DNA from: Desulfovibrio subterraneus
Lineage (GTDB): Bacteria; Desulfobacterota; Desulfovibrionia; Desulfovibrionales; Desulfovibrionaceae
Direction of reading: 5' to 3'
Length of the DNA: 64,000 nt
Assembly (NCBI RefSeq): GCF_013340285.1
Contig: NZ_BLVO01000004.1
Coordinates: 124,001 to 188,000, forward strand
Made by a program: the position numbers and the translations under genes. Positions 25,665-35,158 of the stretch are shown one piece after another; within the stretch, counting starts at the first letter, position 1; every line of letters begins with the position of its first letter. The notes under the pieces are model-generated. The model ran no database searches. It was not told where the DNA came from and saw only the letters and a list, made by a program, of their open reading frames with translations.

Positions 25665-26183
25665 CTACTTGATGGAATCGACAGTGTACTTGGCTTCGAT
25701 CCAGGAGGTGATGCCGCCGGGCTGACGGTACACATTGGTGTAGCCGAGCTTGCGCGCCCATGCAGCACCGTTGTGAGAACGGGTGCACTTTACGAAACCG
25801 CAGTAGAAAACGATGGGGCGGTTCAGGTCTTCGCCCAGCAGAGCCTTGAAATCTTCCACGCTCTTGCCGTCGGTTTCCTTGGCGTCCCATTCGTTCATGT
25901 CAGGAATGGGGAACAGGAACTGCACAGCACCGGGAATGTGATTCTTCTTGTAGGAAGCTTCGTAGGGCATGGTGTCCACCACAAGCAGATTCTTGTCGGC
26001 TTCCATCATCTTCTTCAGTTCTTCGGTGGAAACCAGCTGGTAGTCGCCGCGCTGAACTTCCTTGGAAAACTTGATGACCTTGGCTTCCAGATCAACTTCG
26101 CTCGCCTTGGAAAGGAAATCCAGACAACCGGTCAGAGAGAGCGCGGCCGCAAGGCACACGAGCGCAAAAAGAACCTTTTTCAT
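25665..26183 (-). CDS. Rhodanese-like lipoprotein
   Basis: A 172-residue lipoprotein. MKKVLFALVCLAAALSLTGC is a signal peptide ending in a lipobox (LTGC), so the protein is anchored on the outside of the inner membrane or on the outer membrane. The rest is a rhodanese domain: LVVDTMPYEASYKKNHIPGA, then the active-site region IVFYCGFVKCTRSHNGA, with the catalytic Cys in YCGF, and QPGGITSWIEA. The loop CGFVKC has an extra cysteine. It shares a 4-base ATGA overlap with the upstream MauE-type gene, and GAGGAGAC precedes the start. Periplasmic sulfur transfer is likely; the partner is unknown. Confidence 0.9.
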   Translation of the reverse strand: MKKVLFALVCLAAALSLTGCLDFLSKASEVDLEAKVIKFSKEVQRGDYQLVSTEELKKMMEADKNLLVVDTMPYEASYKKNHIPGAVQFLFPIPDMNEWDAKETDGKSVEDFKALLGEDLNRPIVFYCGFVKCTRSHNGAAWARKLGYTNVYRQPGGITSWIEAKYTVDSIK

Positions 26184-26683
26184 ACTGTCTCCTCGATTTC
26201 TTGACAGGACATCACGTTGGAGTCGGACCTTCCCGACCAGTAAAGATACAGACACCCCAGCAGCAATCCGGCATCGCGCCAGAAGGCAGTCTTGAGCATG
26301 GAACCATCCTCAACGCCTTCAGGCAACTCCCCCGGCTCAAAGCAGCCGCAGTCGCCTATGGTCAATCCGGCGGCAATGGCATAGGCGAGCACGCCCATGA
26401 AAAGCACCGTCATTCCGGTTATGGCGGTAAGGCTGCCCCGGACATTGAACACCAGTGCGGCACCGGCCACCACCTCCACAAGAGGCAGCACCAGAGCCAC
26501 AAGCGCCGGAAGAGGCTGCGGAAGAATGCGATATTCCTCCACCACGCGCGCAAAGGCTTCAATGTCCATGAGCTTGCCGACACCGGCATAGATATAGACG
26601 GCCGCAAGAGCCAGACGCACGACCAAGGGGAGCAGCGATTTCACATTGCCCCACGGGCCGTTTTTTCTATGGATTGCAGTCAT
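26180..26683 (-). CDS. MauE/DoxX-family membrane protein
   Basis: A 167-residue protein with four hydrophobic segments (for example LVVRLALAAVYIYAGVGKL and LVALVLPLVEVVAGAALVF) and the motif GDCGCFEPGE between the third and fourth, as in MauE/DoxX-type proteins linked to periplasmic disulfide or thiol chemistry. It is translationally coupled to the rhodanese lipoprotein, so the two probably form a periplasmic thiol or sulfur relay. The start at 26683 is the first Met before the first helix; only a weak GGGA site precedes it. Confidence 0.83.
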   Translation of the reverse strand: MTAIHRKNGPWGNVKSLLPLVVRLALAAVYIYAGVGKLMDIEAFARVVEEYRILPQPLPALVALVLPLVEVVAGAALVFNVRGSLTAITGMTVLFMGVLAYAIAAGLTIGDCGCFEPGELPEGVEDGSMLKTAFWRDAGLLLGCLYLYWSGRSDSNVMSCQEIEETV

Positions 26684-26825
26684 TCCCGTTGGATAGCAGG
26701 CATACCGCAGAAGAGGAAATCGAAAGTCAAAATATGCTTGGTTGTAATGCATAGATAAAATCAATAGCAAGGCGAGACATATCCGCCTCTCCATATATGG
26801 GCTGCATTCACAAAAAATCCCCCAA

Positions 26826-26860
26826 GAAAAAATCCCCCGGATACGAATATCCGGGGGATT
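26826..26860 (-). terminator. Terminator downstream of pgk and repeat copy 3
   Basis: A 13-bp stem (AATCCCCCGGATA with its complement) closes a TTCG tetraloop on the minus strand and is followed by T-rich sequence. A second GGGGGATTTTTT word follows, as if the T-rich arm had been duplicated. It lies about 200 bases after the pgk stop, beyond repeat copy 3. Confidence 0.88.
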
Positions 26861-26917
26861 AAAAGCAAGTCGTCTAAAGTGACCGGAGAGACAAGGCATA
26901 AGCCTGCAGTTTGATGA

Positions 26918-27053
26918 CACCCCCTCGTTTTCAGTACAACATATTCCCGTTACGCCGGAACTGCGGTCCAAAAACGGATTTTCATCGCGTATACGAGGTG
27001 CAGGAATGTCTGGTCCCTGCCAGACAGAACCCAAAAATGACTAGCAGTCTGCA
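26918..27053 (-). repeat. Dispersed intergenic repeat, copy 3
   Basis: The minus strand reads GCAGACTGCTAGTCATTTTT, a diverged GGCAGGGACCAGACATTCCTG hairpin module (quoted only as GGCAGGGA with TTCCTGC), CCTCGTATACGCGATGAAAA, CAGTTCCGGCGTAACGGG and TACTGAAAACGAGGG. It begins about ten bases after the pgk stop and precedes the terminator at 26,860. Together with that terminator it accounts for much of the 379-base gap; the rest, 26,684-26,825, is upstream sequence of the MauE gene. Confidence 0.85.
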
Positions 27054-27062
27054 GACAAACGT

Positions 27063-28241
27063 CTAGCCCTTGGCGCGCTCTTCAAGCACCGCCACAGCGG
27101 GCAAAACCTTGCCTTCGAGGAATTCGAGGAAGGCACCGCCACCGGTGGAGATGTAGGAAATGCGATCGGCCACCTTGTATTTGCCCACGGCGGAAACCGT
27201 ATCGCCGCCACCGGCAATGGAGAATGCGGGGCTGTTGGCAACGGATTCGCACAGGGCCTTGGTGCCTGCACCGAACTGGTCGATTTCAAACACACCCACG
27301 GGACCGTTCCAGACAATGGTTCCGGCCTTGGAGAGTATTTCGTCATACAGCTTGGAGGTTGCAGGGCCGATGTCCAGAATCATCTCGTCGTCGGCCACGG
27401 CATCCACAGGCTTGAGCACGGCTTCGGCGGTTTCGGAAAACTCCTTGCCCACAACAACGTCCACAGGCACGGGAATTTCGCCACCGGCAGCCTTTGCGGC
27501 TTCCATCAGGCGCTTTGCCTCGGCAACAAGCTCTTCTTCATACAGGGACTTGCCCACGTTGAAACCGGCCGCACGGATAAATGTGTTGGCAATGCCGCCA
27601 CCCACGATAAGACGGTCCACCTTGGAAGAAAGGTTGTCGAGCAGAGTCAGCTTGCCGGACACCTTGGAACCGCCGATAATGCCCACCACAGGGCGGGCAG
27701 GCGTGCCAAGGGCCTTGCCCAGTGCTTCCAGTTCCTGCACCATCAGAGGCCCTGCGCAGGCCACGGGAGCAAAACGGGCAACAGCACTGGTGGTTGCCTG
27801 TGCACGGTGTGCGGTGCCAAAGGCATCCATCACAAACACATCGCACAGGGCAGCCATCTTCTTGCCAAGCGCTTCATCATCCTTCTTCTCACCCTTGTTG
27901 AAGCGCACGTTCTCGCACAGCACAACCTGGCCGGGGCGTACGTTTAGACCGTCCAACCAGTTTGCTACGCAAGGCACTTCCATGCCCAGTGCTTCGCTCA
28001 GTGCGGCAGCCACGGGTTTGAGAGAAAATTCTTCCGCATATTCGCCTTCGGTGGGCCGTCCGAGGTGGGACATGACGATGACGGCGGCGCCCTTTTCCAG
28101 CGCCAGACGCAGGGTCGGCACCGAGGCGTTGATGCGCTTCATGGAGGTGATCTTTCCCTCCTTGATGGGCACGTTCAGGTCCTGACGGATAAGTACACGC
28201 TTGCCGGAAAGATCGAGGTCAGCCATTTTCAGCACTGCCAT
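27063..28241 (-). CDS. pgk: Phosphoglycerate kinase
   Basis: A 392-residue glycolytic kinase converting 1,3-bisphosphoglycerate and ADP to 3-phosphoglycerate and [78 protein letters not shown] and the C-terminal [12 protein letters not shown] are all present. Length is normal. AGGAGAAC precedes the ATG. It is transcribed in the same direction as tkt and rpe, but a tkt terminator lies between, so it is probably a separate unit. Confidence 0.97.
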   Translation of the reverse strand: MAVLKMADLDLSGKRVLIRQDLNVPIKEGKITSMKRINASVPTLRLALEKGAAVIVMSHLGRPTEGEYAEEFSLKPVAAALSEALGMEVPCVANWLDGLNVRPGQVVLCENVRFNKGEKKDDEALGKKMAALCDVFVMDAFGTAHRAQATTSAVARFAPVACAGPLMVQELEALGKALGTPARPVVGIIGGSKVSGKLTLLDNLSSKVDRLIVGGGIANTFIRAAGFNVGKSLYEEELVAEAKRLMEAAKAAGGEIPVPVDVVVGKEFSETAEAVLKPVDAVADDEMILDIGPATSKLYDEILSKAGTIVWNGPVGVFEIDQFGAGTKALCESVANSPAFSIAGGGDTVSAVGKYKVADRISYISTGGGAFLEFLEGKVLPAVAVLEERAKG

Positions 28242-28451
28242 CGCAGTTCTCCTGTTCTTATGGGGCGGTTATACCAGTCGGCCGAGAGCGCCGTCCGAAA
28301 CGGGCCGGACAGCGGTTCGGCGGAATAAGCAGACACGTTATCATGCTCGCTCCTCCCCAGTCAGCATACCCGGGAGAAACTCGTGCGCACCGGCCGCAAA
28401 AGCGGGTTCGCGCGCCGGCCGGAACGTCCTACAATAAAAAACAATTTCATG

Positions 28452-28491
28452 CAAAAGGCCCGAACGTGCGCATAATAGCACGTTCGGGCCT
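28452..28491 (-). terminator. Terminator of tkt
   Basis: A 14-bp stem (AGGCCCGAACGTGC with its complement) with an eight-base loop, followed by TTT on the minus strand. It begins 47 bases after the tkt stop. The rest of the gap to the pgk start (28,242-28,451) shows no gene; TATAAC near 28,270 on the minus strand is a possible -10 for pgk without a convincing -35. Confidence 0.9.
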
Positions 28492-28537
28492 CAAGTCCAT
28501 AGTATATACGGCAGCGGTTACCCGTACCGGAATACGG

Positions 28538-30535
28538 CTACTTCAGCACCTTTTCCGCCGTGGCAACAACGTTGTCCACGGTGAAGCCGAAGTGGCTGAA
28601 GAGCTGTGCGCCGGGAGCGGATTCGCCGAAGGTGGTCATGCCCACCACGGCACCGTTCAGGCCCACGTACTTCCACCAGAAATCGGCAGAAGCGGATTCA
28701 ACTGCCACGCGGGCAGTAACGGCTGCGGGCAGCACGCTTTCCTTGTAGGCGGCATCCTGCGCGTCAAAGACGTTGGTGCAGGGCATGGAAACCACGCGCA
28801 CCTTACGGCCTGCGGCAGTCATCTTTTCCGCTGCCTGTGCGGCAAGGCCCACTTCGGAACCGGAAGCGATGAGAATCAGTTCGGGGGTGCCTTCGCAATC
28901 ACGCAGCACGTAGCCGCCGCGCTTGATGTTTGCCAGAGCCCCTTCGCTGCGCTGCATGAAGGGAAGGTTCTGACGGGTCAGCGAGAAGCAGGAAGGACCG
29001 GTCTTGAATTCCACAGCGCTACGCCATGCCTCGGTGCACTCCACGGTATCGCAGGGGCGCCATACATGGCAGTTGGGGATGAGGCGCAGACCGGCAACCT
29101 GTTCCACCGGCTGGTGGGTGGGGCCGTCTTCGCCGACGCCGATGGAGTCGTGGGTCAGCACCCATATGGTGCGGATGCCCATGAGCGCGGAAAGGCGGAT
29201 GGCGTTCTTGGCGTAGTCGGAGAAAATGAGGAAGGTGCCGGCGTAAGGCAGAAGGCCGCCGTGCAGGGCCATGCCGTTCATGATGGCACCCATGGCGAAC
29301 TCGCGCACGCCGTAGGAAACATAGTTGCCGTTCCAGTTACCGGGCTTGAGCACCACGGAATTGGCCCACTTGGTGCCTACGGAACCGGTCAGGTCGGCGG
29401 AACCGCCCACCATTTCGGGCAGCTTCACACCCAGCGCGGCAAGAGCCTTCTGGGAAGCGATGCGGGTGGCCAGAGTTTCACCGGCGGCATTGAAGTCGGC
29501 CAGCGTTTTGGCTACGTGTGCTTCCCAGTCTGCGGGCAGGTCGCCCTGCATGCGGCGCTCGAACTCGGCAGCCAGTTCGGGATGGGCAGCCTTGTATGCG
29601 GCAAACAGGTCGTTCCATGCGGTTTCGCGGGCAATACCGGCTTCGCGGGCATCCCAGCCCTTGTATACGTCGGCAGGAATCTCGAAAGGCGGATAGTCCC
29701 AGCCGATGTTCTTGCGGGTCAGTGCAATTTCTTCATCGCCGAGGGGAGAGCCGTGGGTGGAAGAGGAACCGCCCTTGTTGGGGGAACCGCAGCCGATCAC
29801 GGTCTTGCAGCAGATGAGACTGGGCTTGCCGGTCACAGCCTGTGCTTCCAGCACTGCCTTGCGGACAGCTTCGCCGTCGTGACCGTCAACACCGCGCACA
29901 ACGTGCCAGCCGTAGGCTTCGAAACGGGCGGGGGTGTCATCGGCAAACCAGTCGTCAACCTTGCCGTCGATGGAAATGCCGTTGTCGTCCCAGAAGGCGG
30001 TCAGCTTGCCCAGGCCGAGGGTTCCGGCAAGGGAACAGGCTTCGTGGGAAATGCCTTCCATCATGCAGCCGTCGCCAAGGAATACCCAGGTATTGTGGTC
30101 GACAACTTCAAAGCCTTCGCGGTTGAACTGCGCGGCCATCAGGCGTTCGCCCATGGCCATGCCCACTGCGGTGGCAATGCCCTGTCCCAGAGGACCGGTG
30201 GTGGTTTCCACACCGGGGCAGATGCCGTATTCGGGGTGACCGGGAGTCTTGGAGCCCATCTGGCGGAAGTTTCTGATTTCATCCATGCTCAGATCGTAGC
30301 CGCTGAGGTGCAGCAGGGAATAGATGAGCATGGAACCGTGCCCGTTGGAGAGCACAAAACGGTCCCTGTCATACCAGTGAGGGTTGACGGGGTTGTGCTT
30401 CAGGAAGTCGTTCCACAGAACTTCGGCGATATCGGCCATGCCCATGGGCGCACCGGGGTGACCGGACTTGGCTTTCTGGACTGCGTCCATGCTCAGGGCG
30501 CGGACGGCGTTGGCGAGATGCTTACGAGAGGGCAT
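28538..30535 (-). CDS. tkt: Transketolase
   Basis: A 665-residue thiamine diphosphate enzyme of the pentose phosphate pathway. [19 protein letters not shown] at the start, [14 protein letters not shown], the ThDP motif GDGCMMEG...[10 protein letters not shown], and [19 protein letters not shown] with the catalytic His are all seen. The ATG at 30535 follows AGGAGGAAAC; the frame extends upstream without homology. rpe lies upstream in the same direction, about 210 bases away, and may be co-transcribed. Confidence 0.96.
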   Translation of the reverse strand: MPSRKHLANAVRALSMDAVQKAKSGHPGAPMGMADIAEVLWNDFLKHNPVNPHWYDRDRFVLSNGHGSMLIYSLLHLSGYDLSMDEIRNFRQMGSKTPGHPEYGICPGVETTTGPLGQGIATAVGMAMGERLMAAQFNREGFEVVDHNTWVFLGDGCMMEGISHEACSLAGTLGLGKLTAFWDDNGISIDGKVDDWFADDTPARFEAYGWHVVRGVDGHDGEAVRKAVLEAQAVTGKPSLICCKTVIGCGSPNKGGSSSTHGSPLGDEEIALTRKNIGWDYPPFEIPADVYKGWDAREAGIARETAWNDLFAAYKAAHPELAAEFERRMQGDLPADWEAHVAKTLADFNAAGETLATRIASQKALAALGVKLPEMVGGSADLTGSVGTKWANSVVLKPGNWNGNYVSYGVREFAMGAIMNGMALHGGLLPYAGTFLIFSDYAKNAIRLSALMGIRTIWVLTHDSIGVGEDGPTHQPVEQVAGLRLIPNCHVWRPCDTVECTEAWRSAVEFKTGPSCFSLTRQNLPFMQRSEGALANIKRGGYVLRDCEGTPELILIASGSEVGLAAQAAEKMTAAGRKVRVVSMPCTNVFDAQDAAYKESVLPAAVTARVAVESASADFWWKYVGLNGAVVGMTTFGESAPGAQLFSHFGFTVDNVVATAEKVLK

Positions 30536-30717
30536 TGTTTCCTCCTGGGAGAGATACAAAAATTCGTCTGCCGCACTCCTGCAAGGGATTTGGAGAGCGG
30601 ACCATTGTATACGTCCGGACACTGCCGGACGTTCGCGCCGCCTGCTCGCATGGCGTGCCGTGCGGTAGCGGTTGGCAGTCAACTAGACTGTTACGGCGCA
30701 TATGACAAGTATGAATT

Positions 30718-30741
30718 TGCCCCGTGCAGAACACGGGGCTT
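30718..30741. terminator. Hairpin between rpe and tkt
   Basis: GCCCCGTG and CACGGGGC pair around CAGAA. The T run (TTTT) is on the plus-strand side although both neighbouring genes are on the minus strand, so on their transcript it is a hairpin without a T tract and may be a processing or stability element. The remaining 180 bases between the genes hold nothing recognisable. Confidence 0.5.
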
Positions 30742-30748
30742 TTCGTCG

Positions 30749-31405
30749 TTATGCCTTGGCGGCTGCGGCTTCGAAGGTCTTCAGACGCTCGGCGTAGGGG
30801 GGGAATCCGAAGAACGCGGAACCGGAAACCAGCACGTCTGCACCACGCCGGACCAGCTCTGCAGTGTTGTCGGGGTCCACACCGCCGTCCACCTGAATCA
30901 GGGTCTTCAGACCGCGGGCCTTTATCATGGCGGAAAGGTCTTCAATCTTGCGCATGGTAAAGGGCAGGAACTTCTGGCCGCCGAAGCCGGGGTTCACGCT
31001 CATGAGCAGCACCATATCCAGCTGGTCCAGCACATAGTCCAGCACGGTGAGCGGGGTATGCGGGTTCAGTGCCACGCCGCACTGCACGCCCTGCCGCTTG
31101 ATCTCGGCAAGAGCACGTTCCACATGCGCGGTGGATTCGGCATGCACGACAATCATGTCGGAACCGGCGTCCACAAAGTCGCCGATATAGCGTTCGGGAC
31201 GGTCAACCATCAGATGCACGTCAAAGAACAGCTTGCTGGCCTTGCGCAGGCGCTTGATGATGGGCGCGCCAAGGGTGATGTTCGGCACGAAGGAGCCATC
31301 CATGACATCCCAGTGCACCCACTTGCATCCAGCAGCTTCCAGAGCGGCCAGTTCATCAGCCAGTCTGCCGTAGTCCGACGACAGCAACGAAGGGGAAAGA
31401 ATCAT
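30749..31405 (-). CDS. rpe: Ribulose-phosphate 3-epimerase
   Basis: A 218-residue TIM-barrel enzyme interconverting ribulose 5-phosphate and xylulose 5-phosphate. ILSPSLLSSDYGRL, HWDVMDGSFVPNITLG, FDVHLMVDRPERYI, LMSVNPGFGGQKF and IQVDGGVDPDN contain the metal and substrate residues. It lies between the MerR-type gene upstream and tkt downstream, all minus strand. GAGAGAG about five bases upstream is a weak ribosome-binding site. Confidence 0.96.
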   Translation of the reverse strand: MILSPSLLSSDYGRLADELAALEAAGCKWVHWDVMDGSFVPNITLGAPIIKRLRKASKLFFDVHLMVDRPERYIGDFVDAGSDMIVVHAESTAHVERALAEIKRQGVQCGVALNPHTPLTVLDYVLDQLDMVLLMSVNPGFGGQKFLPFTMRKIEDLSAMIKARGLKTLIQVDGGVDPDNTAELVRRGADVLVSGSAFFGFPPYAERLKTFEAAAAKA

Positions 31406-31524
31406 GATACTCTCTCATTGTTCGCCCGAGGGGTTGCATACCGCCGGGCAGTGTACCGTGTGAACGGGATGCTCTTTCACCGGCGGCATTGCGCCGGCCC
31501 GAGCGGTAAAATTAGCGGTAAAAT

Positions 31525-32553
31525 CTATCTGAAGCGGCGCGGAGAAAGCATCTCGCGCAAGGATTCCAGCTCTTCTATCACTTCCTTCACCAGTCCGGCC
31601 TGCGGTGGGGCCGCCTGTTCGGAAGCAACGGGGGGTGATGCCACGGGCTCCTGCCCTGCTGCGCCCTGCGTCATTGTTGCACCCTGCGTCATTGCTGCAG
31701 CAGCGGCCTGCTGCGCATAGAACAGCAGCGAGCCTTGCATCTCCTGCACCAGTTGCTGCCCCAGCTGATGGCTCAGTTGGTGACCGGGAGGCTGGGCCAG
31801 CTGATGATCTGGCTGATGTTCTGGCCGATGTTCTGGCCGATGTTCAGGCTGATAATTTGGCAGCTGGCCGGATTGGTGACCGGATTGCGCCGGCGATGCC
31901 CCCCCGAAGGGAAGCGATTCCGGCGTCACGTCGTCCTGCGGATAGGCAGATGCCTGCAGGCCGGATGCGGAACGGTTGGCCGCAACAGGGGCAAGTCCGT
32001 CATGATCCGGCATATCCTGATCCGACAGATGGGAATCGGAACCGACCTGATCCGAACCGGCCACCGCAGATGACGGCCTGAAATCCGGAGGCACTCCCTC
32101 GCCCGACGCGATGACACGGGCCACGATGGCTTCTATGGATTGGGTGTCAGGCGCGGCCTCGTCCTCATCATCATGGGGACCAAGATAACCGCTCTGCCCT
32201 GTGCGCTGCAATGCGCTGAGAACGGCTTCGGCCAGAGCCGCGCTGTAGAGAGGCTGGGTGATTTCCGGAACCACCGCCTCGGGAGGGAGAGAATCCCCCT
32301 CCCCGAGGGGCAGCATTGAATCTTTTTGTTCGGCGAGAATCTTGCGCGCGCCTTCAATGGTCAACCCACGCTCATGGAGCAGATGCCGGATGGTACGCAG
32401 CATGGCAACATCCTGTTCTGAATACAGGCGTTGTCCTTTCTCCGTACGATGCGGGGTAAGCTGGGGAAACTCGGTTTCCCAGAATCTGAGCACATAAGTC
32501 TTCAGATTCAGCAGCTTGGCCGCTTCTCCAATCCGGTATGTCCTCTCCTGCAT
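31525..32553 (-). CDS. MerR-family transcriptional regulator with long low-complexity tail
   Basis: A 342-residue protein. Residues 1-75 are a MerR-type winged helix (YRIGEAAKLLNLKTYVLRFW, GQRLYSEQDVAMLRTI, GLTIEGARKIL). The rest is a poorly ordered region rich in Pro, Gln, Ser, Ala and His. It contains a four-residue tandem repeat (PEHR, PEHR, PEHQ, PDHQ) and MTQGATMTQGA, and ends in a short predicted helix VKEVIEELESLREML. There is no metal-binding cysteine set, so the effector is unknown. GGAGGATTC precedes the ATG at 32553. A MerR gene directly after pheT is a common arrangement. Confidence 0.88.
   Translation of the reverse strand: MQERTYRIGEAAKLLNLKTYVLRFWETEFPQLTPHRTEKGQRLYSEQDVAMLRTIRHLLHERGLTIEGARKILAEQKDSMLPLGEGDSLPPEAVVPEITQPLYSAALAEAVLSALQRTGQSGYLGPHDDEDEAAPDTQSIEAIVARVIASGEGVPPDFRPSSAVAGSDQVGSDSHLSDQDMPDHDGLAPVAANRSASGLQASAYPQDDVTPESLPFGGASPAQSGHQSGQLPNYQPEHRPEHRPEHQPDHQLAQPPGHQLSHQLGQQLVQEMQGSLLFYAQQAAAAAMTQGATMTQGAAGQEPVASPPVASEQAAPPQAGLVKEVIEELESLREMLSPRRFR
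31801..31860. repeat. Five 12-base tandem repeats inside the MerR-type gene
   Basis: Units are CTGATGATCTGG, CTGATGTTCTGG, CCGATGTTCTGG, CCGATGTTCAGG and CTGATAATTTGG on the plus strand. Each encodes a four-residue (Q/R)-P-(E/D)-H-type unit on the minus strand. In-frame expansion by replication slippage is likely. Confidence 0.85.
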
Positions 32554-32641
32554 GAATCCTCCATCCGGGGGCTTGCCGTTTTCAGCCATGCCCGTCACTG
32601 CAGCGTTTCGGGCCATGCCATGTCGGGAGTGACATGGCGGG

Positions 32642-35050
32642 CTAAATGCGGACAGCCAGCGCCTTTTGCAGCGATTCTGCCACCTTTGCGCGTTCCTTGT
32701 CCACTTCCTTGTCCGTAAGCGTCTTGCTTGCGTGGCGGAAGGTCAGGCGATACGTCAGGTTGCGTTCCGCGTCCTTGCCCTCTTCCGCCTTGGGAACGAA
32801 CACGTCGATAAGCACGATGTTCTTCAGCAGCGGCAGCTTCATGCCTTCCACATGATCAATCACGGCCTGCACGTTGAGCGTGGCAGGAGCCATGACCGTA
32901 ATGTCGCGGCGCGAAGGCGGATACACGGGCAGCGACTGGAACTCGATGGCGTTTCTGGCGTGCAGGTCGCACAGCAGGTCGGTATCGAGGTCAGCCATCC
33001 ACACATCCTTCTTCGCATGGTAGGCATCGGCAATTTCCGGCTTCACGCGGCCGATAACGCCCACACGGGTGCCAGCCACGGTCACGGAGACGCAGGGAGA
33101 CATCCAGCTGTGGTCCTTCTCAAGCTCGAAAGCAGGACGGCCGAGATGCAGGTGAGCCAGCAGATGTTCCGCATAGCCCTTGATATCCTGATAATCGGCT
33201 TCTGCCTGCACCTGAGGCCACTCGGCATCATACCGGTCGCCGTACACAAGCATGTTCAGGCGGCCTGATTCACGGGCGGTGGTATCGGAAGTGCTGTCGG
33301 CTTCGAAGATGTGTGCAAGTTCGAAGAGACGCAGACCGGTGTTGCCCTGCGCAAGGTTGTGGCGCAGGTTCTGCAGCAGGCCGGGAGCCAGTTCGGTACG
33401 CAGCACATCCTGCTCCGCGGTCAGCGGATTCATGATGGGAATGCGGGGCTCCTTGGGCAGGCCGAGGTGATCGAGGTCCTTCTGTCCCACAAAGGAATAG
33501 TTGATGACTTCGTTCAGACCGAGGCCGCTGGCCCAGCGCTTGATCTTGGCCCAGAAAAGATATTCGTTGCGGGCATCGTCGCGGGCTTCCAGAGGACGGC
33601 TCACCTTGGGCAGCACGGGGGCAATGTTGTCCATGCCGTATACGCGTGCCACTTCTTCAATAAGGTCAGCCTCGCGTTCGTAGTCCTGACGATGGCTGGG
33701 AGGAATGATCTTCCAGTCGGCAGCGTCGGAAACGTCCACGGAGCAGCCGAGCTTTTCCAGCGTCTTGCGGCAGAAGGCATCGGCAATGTCCACGCCCAGC
33801 AGGTCGCGGGCACGCTCGGGGCGGAAACGCAGCACCGGCGCCTTCCACGGACGGGGTTCGGACTTGCAGATACCGGGGCGCAGCGCAGCACCGGAAAGCT
33901 CCGCCATCATGGAGGCGGCACGGTTCATGGCGAACAGGCAGTTCACCTGATCCACACCACGCTCAAAGCGGTAGGACGCATCGGAAGAAAGGCCGAGACG
34001 GCGCGCAGTCTTGCGCACGGAACCGGGACGGAACACGGCGGCTTCAAGGAAGACGCGGGTGGACTCGTCGTTCATTTCGGTATTCAGACCGCCCATGACA
34101 CCGGCAATGCCCACACTGCGTACATCGTCCTTGATCATCAGGTCAGACTCCTTCATGGAGCGTTCCTGACCGTCCAGCGTGACGAAGGTTTCGCCTTCGT
34201 TGGCGAAATCAACCACGATGCGGTTGCCTTCCAGCAGATCAAGGTCATAGGCGTGCATGGGCTGGCCCAGTTCCATCATCACATAGTTGGTGATGTCCAC
34301 CATGTTGGAAATGGGGCGCAGGCCGATGGCAACAAGGCGGTAGCGCAGCCACGCGGGGCTTTTGCCAACCTTGAAACCTTCAAGAATGCGGCCGTGGAAC
34401 ACGGGGCACTGGTCGGGGTCGGCAATCTCGATGGCGACATCGCGCGAGCAGTCTTCGCCGGATTCCTTCAGTTCGAAGGAAGGCATGGTCAGCGGCAGAT
34501 CAAAGGCCAGTGCCACTTCACGGGCAAGGCCGAGCACCGACAGACCGTCTGCACGGTTGGGGGTGATGGAAATATCCAGCACCACTTCATCAAGATCAAG
34601 AGATTCCACGAGATTGGCACCGGGGACAAAGTCTCCGGGCAGAACCATGATGCCGTCGTGGTCTTCGGAGAGACCCAGCTCACGCTCGGAACAGATCATG
34701 CCGTGCGAGGGCTGGCCACGCAGCTTGGCCTTCTTGATCTGCATGCCGTCGGGCATGGTGGTGCCCACCTTGGCAACAGGCACCTTCTGGCCCTTGGCCA
34801 CGTTGGGGGCGCCGCACACAATGGTCAGCGGTTCGGCCTCGCCCACGTCCACGGTGCAGACGGAGAGCTTTTCGGCTTCAGGATGCTTGACGCATTCCAG
34901 CACATGGCCGACGACCATGTCCTTGATGGCGGCAAAGGGATGGATGATCTCTTCCAGCTCAAGCCCCAGCATGGTGAGCTTGTCGCCAAGCTCCTGGGGA
35001 GTGCCTTCGAAGGGAACGAATTCACGCAGCCATTTGAGACTCAACAGCAT
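32642..35050 (-). CDS. pheT: Phenylalanyl-tRNA synthetase beta subunit
   Basis: An 802-residue subunit. It has an N-terminal EMAP-like tRNA-binding region (VVGHVLECVKHPEAEKLSVC), B3/B4 editing domain (MVDITNYVMMELGQPMHAYD), B5 (RPWKAPVLRFRPERARDLL) and a C-terminal anticodon-binding domain (PVYPPSRRDITVMAP, LTYRLTFRHASKTLTDKEVD). It pairs with PheS to form the alpha2-beta2 enzyme. The ATG at 35050 gives the standard MLLSLKWLREFVP start after GGGAG; a longer frame is not homologous. Confidence 0.96.
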   Translation of the reverse strand: MLLSLKWLREFVPFEGTPQELGDKLTMLGLELEEIIHPFAAIKDMVVGHVLECVKHPEAEKLSVCTVDVGEAEPLTIVCGAPNVAKGQKVPVAKVGTTMPDGMQIKKAKLRGQPSHGMICSERELGLSEDHDGIMVLPGDFVPGANLVESLDLDEVVLDISITPNRADGLSVLGLAREVALAFDLPLTMPSFELKESGEDCSRDVAIEIADPDQCPVFHGRILEGFKVGKSPAWLRYRLVAIGLRPISNMVDITNYVMMELGQPMHAYDLDLLEGNRIVVDFANEGETFVTLDGQERSMKESDLMIKDDVRSVGIAGVMGGLNTEMNDESTRVFLEAAVFRPGSVRKTARRLGLSSDASYRFERGVDQVNCLFAMNRAASMMAELSGAALRPGICKSEPRPWKAPVLRFRPERARDLLGVDIADAFCRKTLEKLGCSVDVSDAADWKIIPPSHRQDYEREADLIEEVARVYGMDNIAPVLPKVSRPLEARDDARNEYLFWAKIKRWASGLGLNEVINYSFVGQKDLDHLGLPKEPRIPIMNPLTAEQDVLRTELAPGLLQNLRHNLAQGNTGLRLFELAHIFEADSTSDTTARESGRLNMLVYGDRYDAEWPQVQAEADYQDIKGYAEHLLAHLHLGRPAFELEKDHSWMSPCVSVTVAGTRVGVIGRVKPEIADAYHAKKDVWMADLDTDLLCDLHARNAIEFQSLPVYPPSRRDITVMAPATLNVQAVIDHVEGMKLPLLKNIVLIDVFVPKAEEGKDAERNLTYRLTFRHASKTLTDKEVDKERAKVAESLQKALAVRI

Positions 35051-35158
35051 GTCAGACTCCCATGCACTGCACGGATACCCGTGCGGCATGCCTGCCCGCC
35101 GCACTTGCGACGGAAGATATGATCATTGCCGGGCACAGTTTGCCCGGCAAGCCCTGTA

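Noticed and set aside
28343-31720. Open plus-strand frame of 1125 codons
   Set aside because: It is antisense to tkt, rpe and the 3' end of the MerR-type gene; the composition is that of a shadow frame in GC-rich DNA.
33311-35122. Long plus-strand frame opposite pheT
   Set aside because: No homology-like motifs, and pheT on the other strand is certain.
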